A stretch of DNA of 64,000 nucleotides, taken from the NCBI GenBank assembly GCA_028701635.1, contig JAQVQJ010000001.1, positions 65,202 through 129,201 of the forward strand. The letters are read 5' to 3'. The notes under the pieces were generated by a model. That model searched no databases. It was not told where the DNA came from and saw only the letters and a list, made by a program, of their open reading frames with translations. Origin of the DNA: Clostridia bacterium (GTDB taxonomy: Bacteria > Bacillota_A > Clostridia > Christensenellales > UBA1242). The translations under genes were made by a program, and so were the position numbers. This document shows positions 8,640 to 18,392 of this stretch, piece after piece; position 1 is the first letter of the stretch, and each line of letters starts with the position of its first letter.

Positions 8640-9466
8640 GTATACCTATTACATTTATGATACCCGTTTTTAATGAAGAAAAACGAATAAAATTTACACT
8701 CGATCACGCGACGAAATGGGCAGATGAAGTCCTTATAATAGATAAAAGTTCAACAGATAATACAGTAGCAATATGTAAATCATATCCAAACGTACGTGTT
8801 GAAACTATACCATATTCATTAAAAGGCGATGATGATTTAGTATCATATTTAAATAAAGCCAAATATGATTGGGTATTTGTATGCACAGCATCAGAAGTTC
8901 CTACAAAAAAATGTATTGAATATAGTAAAAAAATATTAGAACAAACCAAAGGAGAATTGGATTTAATAAGAGTGCCTAGGAAATATTATAGTCTCGGCAT
9001 ATATCACGATTTTAGTCCGTGGGGAATAAATTATTTTCCTTTTTTTGTGAATCGAAAAAAAGCGCATATACAAAACGTTATACATGCTAATTTTCTTTCA
9101 CATGGAGCTCATTGTGAAGCTGCAATACCGTTTGCTGAAGATTGTTGCATACATCATTTTACCCATCCAACAGCAAAACAGTATGTAGAAGATATGTTAC
9201 AATATTTTATTGTAGAGGCTGAAGAATGTAAGACAAAAGAACAACTACAATACAAACAACAAATGGCCATGAAATATATACATGATTATATAACAAATAA
9301 ATGGAAGGCTGATGATAGACGAATATTTGGGCATTTATGTGCATGGGGTATTTATCATTATGGAGTAGCGTTATTTTGTTGGGAAAAGGAACACGGTTGT
9401 GATATTCCGCAACATTATCAAGATAAAATGAAAAATATAATAGATACTGAATGGAAAACACCATAA
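8636..9466 (+). CDS. Family 2 glycosyltransferase
   Basis: A 276-residue protein starting MSIPITFMIPVFNEEKRI, a classic family 2 N-terminal strand, followed by ADEVLIIDKSSTDNTV, which carries the conserved (D)xSTDxT nucleotide-binding motif. I place the start at ATG 8636 because AAGGA lies about six bases upstream and it overlaps the methyltransferase stop; an upstream in-frame extension to 8612 has no family resemblance. It closes the glycan island. Acceptor unknown. A short gap with AT-rich promoter-like sequence separates it from the reductase gene. Confidence 0.75.
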   Translation: MSIPITFMIPVFNEEKRIKFTLDHATKWADEVLIIDKSSTDNTVAICKSYPNVRVETIPYSLKGDDDLVSYLNKAKYDWVFVCTASEVPTKKCIEYSKKILEQTKGELDLIRVPRKYYSLGIYHDFSPWGINYFPFFVNRKKAHIQNVIHANFLSHGAHCEAAIPFAEDCCIHHFTHPTAKQYVEDMLQYFIVEAEECKTKEQLQYKQQMAMKYIHDYITNKWKADDRRIFGHLCAWGIYHYGVALFCWEKEHGCDIPQHYQDKMKNIIDTEWKTP

Positions 9467-9529
9467 ATAAATTATATAATTACTCGTGTTTAAAATATGG
9501 TGTATTATATAATTTATTAAAGGGAAAAT

Positions 9530-11671
9530 ATGCATAAAGAAATTGATTTTTTTGAAGAAGTCGGTAATTTTGTATTTACGTCTAAATATGCGAGATATGA
9601 TGAAAAACATCTCCGAAGGGAAACATGGCATGAAGCAGTAAAGCGTGTAGAAAAAATGCATCTTAAAAAATATGCGTGGCTTCCTCCTGAAGACCTAGAA
9701 CAAATATCATGGGCGTTTGATCAGGTAAGAGAAAAGCATATAGTGCCTTCTATGCGTTCGATGCAATTTGGTGGTAAGCCTATCGAAATACAGAATACTC
9801 GTATGTTTAATTGTGCGGTGCGACATATAGATTCTATTCGTTCATTTTCTGAAATTTTCTTTCTTTTAATGTGTGGCACTGGTGTTGGTATAGGATTAAG
9901 CAATAAATTTCTAAGCCGCTTGCCTGATTTAGTAGAGAAAAGTGATCGTACAGGTACTGTTATTACATATGTAGTCGAAGACAGTATAGAAGGTTGGGCA
10001 GATAGCGTAGAAGCTTTACTTAGTTGTTATTTGAAAAATACTGCTTACACTGGAAGAAAAATTGTTTTTGATTTTTCACGAATTCGTCCTAAAGGTTCTC
10101 CTATTAAGACAGGTGGAGGTAAAGCTCCGGGTCATGAAGGATTAAAACAAAGCCTTAAAAGAATTAAAGATTTATTAGATTTTATTATTGAAATAAAAGG
10201 ACAACGTCAAATATCAACAGTTAATGCATATGATATTGTAATGCATATGGCAGATGCTGTTCTTTCCGGTGGTGTAAGAAGATCAGCCACTATAGCAATT
10301 TTTCAGCATGATGATGTTCTAATGTTAAACGCAAAAACTAATTTTAAAGTATTGCGAAAAATAGGATTTGAAAGCACGACAAATAAAAAGGGAGAGATTG
10401 TATGGGAGGGGCGTGTAGTAATAGATCCTACTTATGGGGGTGTTGACGGCCGCAAATATGATGTATCTTTGACTGAATATGAATATACTGAAATGCTTTG
10501 TAAAAATAAAGTAATTAATTGGCGTCATATAGAACCTCAACGTGCTCGTAGCAACAATTCAGTATTGTTATTAAGAGAAAAAATTACCCAAGCATTTTTT
10601 AATGAGGTGGTACAAAAAATCAAACAATATGGTGAACCTGGATTTATATTTGCAGATGACGATAAATTTTTAGTGAATCCATGTGCTGAAGTTGGTTTTA
10701 TACCAGTAACTGTTGATGGCATATGTGGAACGCAATTCTGCAATCTTGTTTCAATTAATGGTAAGCATATAATAGATTTACAAAAATTTAAAGACTATGC
10801 AAAAGCTGCTACCATTATAGGTACATTACAAGCGGGGTATACCAGTTTCAAATATCTGAGTAAAACAGCAAAACAATTAACAGATGAGGAAGCATTGTTA
10901 GGAGTTTCTATTACAGGTATTATGGAAAATCCGAATATTATTCTCAATCCTGATATTCAAACAGTTGTTGCAAATTACACAAAAGAAGTTAATGCTGAAT
11001 GGGCAAAAAAGATAGGCATAAAACAAGCAGCCCGCATCACTTTAGTAAAGCCTGAAGGAACTACTAGTTTAATGTTAGGGACATCAAGTGGAATACATCC
11101 GCATCATGCTAGGAGATATCTAAGAAGGATTCAATGTAATAAAGAGGACAACGTATTCAAACACTTTTTATCATATAATCCGCATGCCGTTGAGCCTAGT
11201 ATATGGAGTGCAACAAAAACAGATGATGTTATATCATTTCCTTTAACTATATCAGATCAAGCTATAATTAAAGAAGATCTATCAGCTATTGAACACCTTA
11301 AACTTATATTAAGTACACAAAAACATTGGGTATTAAATGGTGAAACAAAAACCAATTATAAAAAAATACACCATAATGTTTCATGTACTATAATAGTCGA
11401 TGAAAATGAATGGACGGATGTTATAAATTATATCTATGAACATCGAGAATTTTTCACTGCAGTATCATTTATTCCAAAAACAGGCGATAAAATATATAAG
11501 CAAGCACCTAATGAAGCTATAACTACACCCGAAGATGAAAATATATTTAATCTGTTGCAAAATAATTGGAAGCGGGTAGAATATACTAAAATGATTGAAG
11601 AAGATGACGTTACCGAATTGCAAAAAGAAATTGCCTGTAGCGGGGGATCTTGCGAATTAACTAATATATAA
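9530..11671 (+). CDS. nrdJ: Adenosylcobalamin-dependent (class II) ribonucleoside-triphosphate reductase
   Basis: A 713-residue reductase that makes deoxynucleotides for phage replication. Layout matches the monomeric Lactobacillus-type class II enzyme (about 740 residues): C95 in RMFNCAV, MCGTGVGIGLS, the finger-loop NPCAE (N383, C385, E387), FCNLVS with C404 as the resolving partner, KPEGTTSLMLG near 505, and a C-terminal CSGGSC redox pair (C703, C708). There is no separate small subunit gene, as expected for class II. AAAGGG precedes the start. Most T4-like phages carry class I NrdA/NrdB instead. The host must supply or salvage B12 for this enzyme to work. Confidence 0.85.
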   Translation: MHKEIDFFEEVGNFVFTSKYARYDEKHLRRETWHEAVKRVEKMHLKKYAWLPPEDLEQISWAFDQVREKHIVPSMRSMQFGGKPIEIQNTRMFNCAVRHIDSIRSFSEIFFLLMCGTGVGIGLSNKFLSRLPDLVEKSDRTGTVITYVVEDSIEGWADSVEALLSCYLKNTAYTGRKIVFDFSRIRPKGSPIKTGGGKAPGHEGLKQSLKRIKDLLDFIIEIKGQRQISTVNAYDIVMHMADAVLSGGVRRSATIAIFQHDDVLMLNAKTNFKVLRKIGFESTTNKKGEIVWEGRVVIDPTYGGVDGRKYDVSLTEYEYTEMLCKNKVINWRHIEPQRARSNNSVLLLREKITQAFFNEVVQKIKQYGEPGFIFADDDKFLVNPCAEVGFIPVTVDGICGTQFCNLVSINGKHIIDLQKFKDYAKAATIIGTLQAGYTSFKYLSKTAKQLTDEEALLGVSITGIMENPNIILNPDIQTVVANYTKEVNAEWAKKIGIKQAARITLVKPEGTTSLMLGTSSGIHPHHARRYLRRIQCNKEDNVFKHFLSYNPHAVEPSIWSATKTDDVISFPLTISDQAIIKEDLSAIEHLKLILSTQKHWVLNGETKTNYKKIHHNVSCTIIVDENEWTDVINYIYEHREFFTAVSFIPKTGDKIYKQAPNEAITTPEDENIFNLLQNNWKRVEYTKMIEEDDVTELQKEIACSGGSCELTNI

Positions 11672-11679
11672 ATTCGAAC

Positions 11680-11886
11680 ATGGAAGAGCAACATGCCCAT
11701 AAAAAAAATATAGATCTTTTTGCTGGAAATAATTTTGATAATATTGAATATGAAATTACCCAAATAAAGGAAATTATATCTCAAATTAAAACAGAAATTT
11801 TTGATATTAAAGAAGCGTTTAATCAAACAAATAATAAAATACAACATATAAAAGAAATTATCAGTGATTCAGAGATTAATAACTAA
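11680..11886 (+). CDS. Small coiled-coil protein
   Basis: A 68-residue acidic protein. Residues 20-65 show a heptad-like pattern of Ile/Leu with charged residues (EITQIKEIISQIKTEIFDIKEA), predicting a parallel coiled coil. No ribosome site is obvious. It fills the gap between nrdJ and the gp46-like gene and is in phase with that operon. Function unknown. Confidence 0.5.
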   Translation: MEEQHAHKKNIDLFAGNNFDNIEYEITQIKEIISQIKTEIFDIKEAFNQTNNKIQHIKEIISDSEINN

Positions 11887-13740
11887 ATGAAAGAAATAGT
11901 ACTTAAAAAAGCGTTTATAAAAAACTTTTTATCTATAGGTGAAGAACCAATTGAAATAATATTTGCACCTGGTATACATATTATTACCGGTGCAAATTTA
12001 GATAAAACAGATAGTAAAAATGGTGTAGGAAAATCAGCTATTGCTGATGCTATTTTCTTTGGTATTTTCGGATCTACACTTAGACCACTCAAAAAAGAAG
12101 ATATTACTAATTGGGTTAATAAAAAAGAATGTAGTGTTACTGTTTCGTTTGATGTTATTGATAACGGTAAAGTAAACGAATTTGTTTCTCTTAGATCTCT
12201 TAATCCTTCTCGCGTACAATTAATAAAAAATGGGGAAGATATATCACGCACTATAGGTAAAACTAAGGATGAAATATATGATATCTTAGGTACAACACCT
12301 GATATGATAATTCAAAGTGTTATAATGAGTTTAAATGAAGCGGAACCTTTTTTATCAAAAACACCTGCAGTAAAACGTAAATTTATTGAAGATATATATA
12401 AAATGGAAGTTTTCGGTCGTATGACTGATTATATACGAAAAGATTTCAATGAAACAAAACGTCTATACGATACTGAAATAGAAAAAATTGCAGATTTCGA
12501 TGTAAATATTCAACTGCATAAAAAACAACAACAAGAACAAATTGAAAAACGTAAAAGCCGCATTAATGATCTTGAAGGACGTAAAGTATCTACAATAGAA
12601 GAACTTGATGTTATAGACAAAAAAATAAAAGAAGTAGAAATAAAAAAATCAAATCTAAATATAGATCATAAAGAAAAAATTCTAAATGAAATAGAAGAAT
12701 TAAAACAAAAAGATAGACAATTAGAAGAACTTTCAAAACAATATATTAAAACTATTACTATTAATCAATCTATAGTAATAAGTTTAAAAAATAAGATAGC
12801 TGAATTAGAAAAATTGACCGATGGTGTATGCATATATTGCAAACAACCGTTCTCTGAATCAAACAAACAAGAAAAATTAAATTTAATTGAACAATATAAA
12901 AAACAAATAGAAGATTGCGATCAAATTATTAAAAATGAAACAAATAATGAAAATACTATAAGACCTTCAAGAGATCGTATCGAGGATTTAAAAGATCAAT
13001 GTTTGCAACGATTAAGAAATATAGAAAATATAGAGAATGAATTAAACCAATTACAAAGAGAATATCAGCAGCAGCAGAAATGGCTTACACAAGTAGATAG
13101 TGATATTGAAAAGATTAAAAATGAAAAAGATTCATATATAAATATTATTTCAGATTTGACAACACGACGTGATGTTTTAACACAAACAGTTGAAGAATAT
13201 AAAAATAAATTAACGCGGCTTGAAACCGACAAATTTATTGTTTCTGATGAAGGAGTAAAAAATCATATAGTTAAAAAAATGTTAAATATGCTTAACGGTC
13301 GTTTAAATTATTATTTGAAACAATTAGATGCTCCGTGTATTTGTGTATTCAATGAATATTTTGATGAAACTATAACTAATGATAGAGGAAGAACTTGTTC
13401 ATATTTTAATTTTTCGGGCGGTGAGAGAAAACGTATTGATTTAGCAATGTTATTTACGTTTATGGATGTCAGACGTAAACAATCCGGAATTTCAATTAAT
13501 CTGGGCCTATATGATGAATTGCTTGATACTGCATTAGATGCTATAGGTATTGAAGGCACATTAAACATTCTTAAAGACAGAGTTTTAAAAAATAAAGAAG
13601 CTATTTATATTATCAGTCACAAAAACGAAGCCGTGAAACATGCTACTGGTGAAATAATATATCTTGAAAAAGAAAATGGAATTACAAGAAGAAAACCATA
13701 TGACAGATCTTATACCGACAATGCAATATCAGCCAGTTAA
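11887..13740 (+). CDS. 46: gp46-like Rad50/SbcC-family recombination ATPase
   Basis: A 617-residue SMC/Rad50-type ATPase. Walker A (NGVGKSA) lies near residues 42-48, long coiled-coil arms run from about 190 to 450 and are broken by a CIYC zinc hook near residue 314, and the ABC signature FSGGERKR lies near 508, followed by the D-loop region. T4 gp46 is 560 residues. With gp47 (4762) it forms the end-resection nuclease complex. In T4 the two genes are adjacent; here they are separated by the glycan island and the reductase, suggesting insertion between them. Its end overlaps the next start. Confidence 0.88.
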   Translation: MKEIVLKKAFIKNFLSIGEEPIEIIFAPGIHIITGANLDKTDSKNGVGKSAIADAIFFGIFGSTLRPLKKEDITNWVNKKECSVTVSFDVIDNGKVNEFVSLRSLNPSRVQLIKNGEDISRTIGKTKDEIYDILGTTPDMIIQSVIMSLNEAEPFLSKTPAVKRKFIEDIYKMEVFGRMTDYIRKDFNETKRLYDTEIEKIADFDVNIQLHKKQQQEQIEKRKSRINDLEGRKVSTIEELDVIDKKIKEVEIKKSNLNIDHKEKILNEIEELKQKDRQLEELSKQYIKTITINQSIVISLKNKIAELEKLTDGVCIYCKQPFSESNKQEKLNLIEQYKKQIEDCDQIIKNETNNENTIRPSRDRIEDLKDQCLQRLRNIENIENELNQLQREYQQQQKWLTQVDSDIEKIKNEKDSYINIISDLTTRRDVLTQTVEEYKNKLTRLETDKFIVSDEGVKNHIVKKMLNMLNGRLNYYLKQLDAPCICVFNEYFDETITNDRGRTCSYFNFSGGERKRIDLAMLFTFMDVRRKQSGISINLGLYDELLDTALDAIGIEGTLNILKDRVLKNKEAIYIISHKNEAVKHATGEIIYLEKENGITRRKPYDRSYTDNAISAS

Positions 13741-14962
13741 ATTAAATACGATGGGGAGTGTAATAGGAAAGCCGTACGGATTACCCGCTGCCACTTATGG
13801 TGCATTGCCTATTTTTACCCAACACGAACCGCCTCCACTTGAAATACCAGGTCAAGGATTACAGCGTGCACATAACTATTATGCCGATTATGCAGGATGT
13901 GGATGGTGGCGCATGATTGCACCTGAATTATTACTTAATATAAATAATAAAGCTGTAATAAATGGATTTACTACAATGGTTCTAGATCCACGTTTTTATG
14001 CGGGTATTAAATCTATTCGCGTACAACGTCAAGCAACACCAATGCAATTAGAATTTCTCAAATTTTTAAGAGAAGGTTCAAAACATCATAATTTCAGAAT
14101 AATATACGAAATTGATGATATTATTATACGAGATGATATACCAGATTATAATCGTTGTAAAGTCGCATTTGAAAGTAAAGAGATAATGGAAAGTTGTCTC
14201 GAAATGATGAGTATGTCGGATGAAATTAGTGTTACTTGTCAAAGCATGAAAGAATATTATATGCATAAAACAGGCAATAAAAATATTACAGTAATACCCA
14301 ATTATCCGGCAAAAATGTGGTTAGATAATCACTATGATCAAAATAAAATACAAAAAAATTATCAATCAAATAAGAAGAAACCACGAATAGCGTATATAGG
14401 ATCAGGAACTCATATTGACGTTCTAAATAAAACCAATCAAAAAGATGATTTTTCACATATAGTAGGTGATATCATTTCTTCGCGAAAAGATTTTCAATGG
14501 GTTTTTGTAGGATGTTTCCCATTAGCATGTAAGCCATTTATTGATAGAGGTGAAATGGAATTTGTTCCATGGTTCCCTTTATTAGATTTATGGAAAGCAT
14601 ACACAACTACTAATATTCAAGCAGTAATAGCTCCTCTTCAGAATAATATATTTAATTGTGCAAAATCAAATATTAAATATCTTGAAGCGGCGACTTGCGG
14701 TATTCCTGGAGTATTTCAAGATATAGTTACATATAAAGATGCTCCTTTAAGATTTACTACAGGAGCTGATTTAATTGATCAACTTAAAACATTGACAAAA
14801 GAAGAGAATAATTATATGAAATATTCAAAGAAAGCTCGTGAATATGCAGATACTATGTGGCTTGATGATCATTTAGATGAATTCGTTGAATTATATTATA
14901 CGAATATAGATGATAAAGAAAGAACAAAACTATTACGACTAAATCCTAGAGGAATAATATAA
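13700..14962 (+). CDS. GT-B-type glycosyltransferase (group 1-like)
   Basis: A 420-residue protein. The C-terminal half has a GT-B nucleotide-sugar domain: RIAYIGSGTHIDVL near 220, FQWVFVGCFP, and a K-x-LEAATCGIPGVF segment near 335-350 that corresponds to the E-x7-E region of group 1 glycosyltransferases. The N-terminal half holds the acceptor side with WWRMIAP and EIDDII. Start ATG 13700 lies in the end of gp46; a longer frame from 13664 is only the shadow of gp46 coding sequence. It is a further sugar-transfer gene outside the main island. The acceptor is unknown. Confidence 0.65.
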   Translation: MTDLIPTMQYQPVKLNTMGSVIGKPYGLPAATYGALPIFTQHEPPPLEIPGQGLQRAHNYYADYAGCGWWRMIAPELLLNINNKAVINGFTTMVLDPRFYAGIKSIRVQRQATPMQLEFLKFLREGSKHHNFRIIYEIDDIIIRDDIPDYNRCKVAFESKEIMESCLEMMSMSDEISVTCQSMKEYYMHKTGNKNITVIPNYPAKMWLDNHYDQNKIQKNYQSNKKKPRIAYIGSGTHIDVLNKTNQKDDFSHIVGDIISSRKDFQWVFVGCFPLACKPFIDRGEMEFVPWFPLLDLWKAYTTTNIQAVIAPLQNNIFNCAKSNIKYLEAATCGIPGVFQDIVTYKDAPLRFTTGADLIDQLKTLTKEENNYMKYSKKAREYADTMWLDDHLDEFVELYYTNIDDKERTKLLRLNPRGII

Positions 14963-15738
14963 TGGTAAATTTTATACAATTTAAGACAGGATATCCAGTT
15001 ACATTACCTCATGTAGGTAACAGAGCCTTTAAATTTAATAAGGGAATTAATATTTTATTCGGTCCTAATGGATGCGGAAAAAGCACTATTCTCAATACTA
15101 TAAAAGCATATTGTGGTATTCGAAATGCAGGATGGACAGATTTCAATCATCCTGAAGGTCTTGCAGATGCAAGAAATTTTCCTCATGCGTATGTGGCCTT
15201 ATCTCCTGATCAATGCGTAGCAAATGTGATGTGGGATGGGACACCTACTTTTTATAATGATGGAGTAGTTAAAATAGATCCTAATGTATTTTTTAATAAC
15301 TTAATACGCGGTATACCTAATGAATCGCATGCGGGTATTGTTTCTGAAGATGAACAACTTGATATATTAGACAATACTCCATCAACAGGACAATTTAGGG
15401 CTATTATGACTAATAAAATTTTAAATCAAATAAGAAATCCCCCTAAACTTAATAAAGACGATTCACCGTTTAAAAAATATGATTTTTGGGAAAATGAAAT
15501 AAACTATTGGAATAAATTAGCCAAAACAGGACCGACTACTGTATTATTAGACGAGCCCGAAAGAGCATTAAGCATTCCTATGCAAGAAAAACTTTTTCAT
15601 GTAGTTTTACCTATGTTCAAAGACTTACAATTAATAATCGCAACACATAGTATATTCGCATTAAATACTCCTGATGTGAATCTTATTGAATTTGAGAGAG
15701 GGTATTGTCAACAATGCATTAAAGCATTAAAATGGTAA
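14962..15738 (+). CDS. ABC/RecF-type AAA ATPase
   Basis: A 258-residue ATPase with Walker A GPNGCGKST near residues 33-41, Walker B VLLDEPE near 193-199 and a downstream switch histidine in ATHSIFAL. It lacks coiled-coil arms, so it is a single compact ATP-binding head like the AAA family ATPases paired with small nucleases or acting alone. It overlaps the glycosyltransferase stop by one base (TAATG). Cys pair CQQC near the C-terminus is notable. Its role in the phage is not known. Confidence 0.65.
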   Translation: MVNFIQFKTGYPVTLPHVGNRAFKFNKGINILFGPNGCGKSTILNTIKAYCGIRNAGWTDFNHPEGLADARNFPHAYVALSPDQCVANVMWDGTPTFYNDGVVKIDPNVFFNNLIRGIPNESHAGIVSEDEQLDILDNTPSTGQFRAIMTNKILNQIRNPPKLNKDDSPFKKYDFWENEINYWNKLAKTGPTTVLLDEPERALSIPMQEKLFHVVLPMFKDLQLIIATHSIFALNTPDVNLIEFERGYCQQCIKALKW

Positions 15739-15740
15739 TC

Positions 15741-15769
15741 TTGTTGAAAATTACATCTTTTCATATAAT
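15741..15769 (+). promoter_or_regulatory. Sigma70-type promoter with start codon at the transcription start
   Basis: TTGTTG at 15741-15746, 17 bp, TATAAT at 15764-15769. The DNA polymerase ATG follows eight bases after the -10 box, so transcription would begin about two bases before the start codon. No ribosome binding site is visible. Confidence 0.55.
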
Positions 15770-15777
15770 ATATTATT

Positions 15778-18366
15778 ATGAATAAATTTGGCTATCGTAC
15801 AGTCTGGTATGACGCTAGGAAAAAATGTGTTCACTTATGGACTTGGGATGACCAAGGAAATCGTATAGAAAAAATAGAACCGTTTAAACCATATCTTTTT
15901 GTTGAAACAACTAACAAATCAGATGCAATCTCGATTTATGGTACTAATCTTAGAAAACTAGTATTTCCTAGTCAATTTGAACGTCGTAGATATGTGAAAG
16001 AATGCGGCATTAAACGTCTTTTTTTTAATCTTAAAGCAGAACAACAATTTTTGCTTGAAACATATATGGGATTAAATGATGCTGTTGAGTTTTCGGAAAA
16101 TCCATTAAAGATATATCCTATAGATATTGAAGTATATGCCCCAAACGAATTTCCGAAACCTGAAGAAGCTAAATATCCTATTAATCTTATTACTATATAT
16201 GATTCAATTACAAAAAAATTTCATACATTTGGAACAAAGCCATATACAACAAATCAAGAAGATGTGATATATCATTATTATCCAAATGAACGAATAATGT
16301 TAACAGAATTTCTTAATTTCTGGACTAACGATTATCCTGATGTTGTAACTGGATGGAATTCAGACGGATTCGATATTCCGTATATTATTAATCGAATCAC
16401 TCAAATATTGGGGGAAGATGCGGCTAAAAGTCTTTCGCCTGTAAATTCTATATATTATAAAGAAGATATAGCACAAAAATATGGTAAAACTGTAGGACGA
16501 TGGGTAATATATGGAATTAGTGTTTTAGATTACATGGAAGTATATCAGACATTTTCTCGCGAAAAACGTGAATCATATAATCTTAATTATATAGGTAAAG
16601 TAGAAGAAGTGGGTGGTAAGACTAAATTTAATGCTACCAGTTTAGCAAAGTTATCTGAAAATGACTGGAACACTTTTGTTGAATATAATATACAAGACGT
16701 TAATATACTTGTTAAATTAGAAAACAAATTAAGGTTTTTAAAAACTATGCGAATTATTTCGCATAAGGGGTTTTGCAATCTTGAAGCTACATTAGGAAAA
16801 GTAACTGTAGTGTCTGGCGCTATTGCAGCACAAGCATTAAAACGAAATCAAATACTTTGCACCTTTGAAAATGATGATATGGGAAATTATTCTGGTGGTT
16901 TTGTAAAAGAAATACCAGCAGGATTAAAAGAAAGTGTTATTACTTTTGATGCTGATAGTTTGTACCCTAACTGTATTATTACATTAAATCTTTCTCCAGA
17001 AACTAAAATAGGCAAAGTAATGTCTATGGATAAAGAAAAAGATGAAATAATAATTAAACTTGTTAATGGTAAAGAGCATACTTTAACAAAAGAACAATTT
17101 ATTAGTTTCTTGCAAAAAGAAAAAATATCTATTTCAAAAGCAAAAATATTGTTTTCACAAAAAGTAAAAGGAATAGTGCCTGAATATGTAGACGGTCTTT
17201 ATGCGGAACGTGTGGCTAATAAAAACGCGAAAAAAGCAATTGAACATTCGTTAGATCATTGTAAAAAAGAATCCGAAAAATATATACAAAATGTTACGAG
17301 AATGGAACAACTTGACATTTTGCAATATACACTTAAAATTCTATTAAATTCAATTTATGGTGTATTCGCGAACAAATTCGGTCCTTTATATGATATCGAT
17401 TGTGCTGCATCTATTACCAATACAGGACAAGCGGTTATTAAAGAAGCCAGTGATATATTAGATCAATACGCAAAAGAAAAATATAATATACAAGAACCTA
17501 TTACCCATTATAATGACACAGATTCTTGTCATTGTTCAATACAACCTATTTTAGATCTAAACAAATATTCCTTTTGTGATAAGGACGAAAAAATATCTCC
17601 TATTGTATATAAAATAGCTATTGATTTTAATGATATATTAAATGTAAAAATTAACGAATGGAGCGCAAATACATTAAATTCAATTGATTCAAGATTTCAT
17701 TTTAAAAGAGAAGCCATATGTTCAACATGTCTTTATGAATCTAAAAAACATTATATTTTGCATGTTAAAGATAAAGGAGAAAAAGAACCTCTCCCTTGTG
17801 ATAAGATTAAACCTGTTGGTGTTGAACTTGTTAAAACGACAATGTCTGATACTATCAAAAAAATGATTGAAGAAATTGTTAAGACATTACTTAAAACAAG
17901 AGATAGAACAAAAACCCTTGACGTATATAGAGAACAATATGAATCTTTCAAAAAATTACAACCAGATGAAATAGCCTTTAGATCATCTATTAAAACATAT
18001 AATAAATATTCCGCTCTTGCTACGGGATTTTCAAAAGGAAAAGGTACTCCTGTTGCTGTTGCCGGCGCAATTTATTATAACAATTTATTGAAAGAATATA
18101 ATTTAACTTCAAAATATGAAGAATTGAAATCAGAAGACAGAGTTAAATGGTTATATGTTCTACCCACTAATCAGTATAATATTACTAAGATAGCTTTTGC
18201 GGATAAAATACCCGAAGAATTCGTAGACATTAAACCTGATTATGATAAAATGTTTAAAAAAATATTAGAGCCAGCTATTACGCGTTTATTTGAATGCGCA
18301 CAATGGAAAATGGCTGATTTACAAGCGGAATATACGATTGATTTACTTGATTTATTTAAATTGTAG
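15778..18366 (+). CDS. 43: Family B DNA polymerase (gp43-like)
   Basis: An 862-residue replicative polymerase. Exonuclease motifs PIDIEVYAP (Exo I, near 118) and NSDGFDIPYI (Exo II, near 197) are present. Polymerase motif A DADSLYPN lies near 390, motif B LLNSIYGVFANKFG near 522 and motif C YNDTDSC near 578. Size is close to T4 gp43 (898 residues). It works with the clamp at 27225 and the helicase at 21458. It ends in TAG, useful evidence that TAG is a true stop codon in this genome. The promoter lies immediately upstream. Confidence 0.93.
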   Translation: MNKFGYRTVWYDARKKCVHLWTWDDQGNRIEKIEPFKPYLFVETTNKSDAISIYGTNLRKLVFPSQFERRRYVKECGIKRLFFNLKAEQQFLLETYMGLNDAVEFSENPLKIYPIDIEVYAPNEFPKPEEAKYPINLITIYDSITKKFHTFGTKPYTTNQEDVIYHYYPNERIMLTEFLNFWTNDYPDVVTGWNSDGFDIPYIINRITQILGEDAAKSLSPVNSIYYKEDIAQKYGKTVGRWVIYGISVLDYMEVYQTFSREKRESYNLNYIGKVEEVGGKTKFNATSLAKLSENDWNTFVEYNIQDVNILVKLENKLRFLKTMRIISHKGFCNLEATLGKVTVVSGAIAAQALKRNQILCTFENDDMGNYSGGFVKEIPAGLKESVITFDADSLYPNCIITLNLSPETKIGKVMSMDKEKDEIIIKLVNGKEHTLTKEQFISFLQKEKISISKAKILFSQKVKGIVPEYVDGLYAERVANKNAKKAIEHSLDHCKKESEKYIQNVTRMEQLDILQYTLKILLNSIYGVFANKFGPLYDIDCAASITNTGQAVIKEASDILDQYAKEKYNIQEPITHYNDTDSCHCSIQPILDLNKYSFCDKDEKISPIVYKIAIDFNDILNVKINEWSANTLNSIDSRFHFKREAICSTCLYESKKHYILHVKDKGEKEPLPCDKIKPVGVELVKTTMSDTIKKMIEEIVKTLLKTRDRTKTLDVYREQYESFKKLQPDEIAFRSSIKTYNKYSALATGFSKGKGTPVAVAGAIYYNNLLKEYNLTSKYEELKSEDRVKWLYVLPTNQYNITKIAFADKIPEEFVDIKPDYDKMFKKILEPAITRLFECAQWKMADLQAEYTIDLLDLFKL

Positions 18367-18374
18367 TATATAAT
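18347..18374 (+). promoter_or_regulatory. Sigma70-type promoter for the 127-residue gene / uvsX unit
   Basis: TTGATT at 18347-18352, 16 bp, TATAAT at 18369-18374, overlapping the end of the polymerase gene. An AAGGAG ribosome site and ATG 18393 follow. Confidence 0.45.
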
Positions 18375-18392
18375 ATAAAAAGGAGAAATAAA

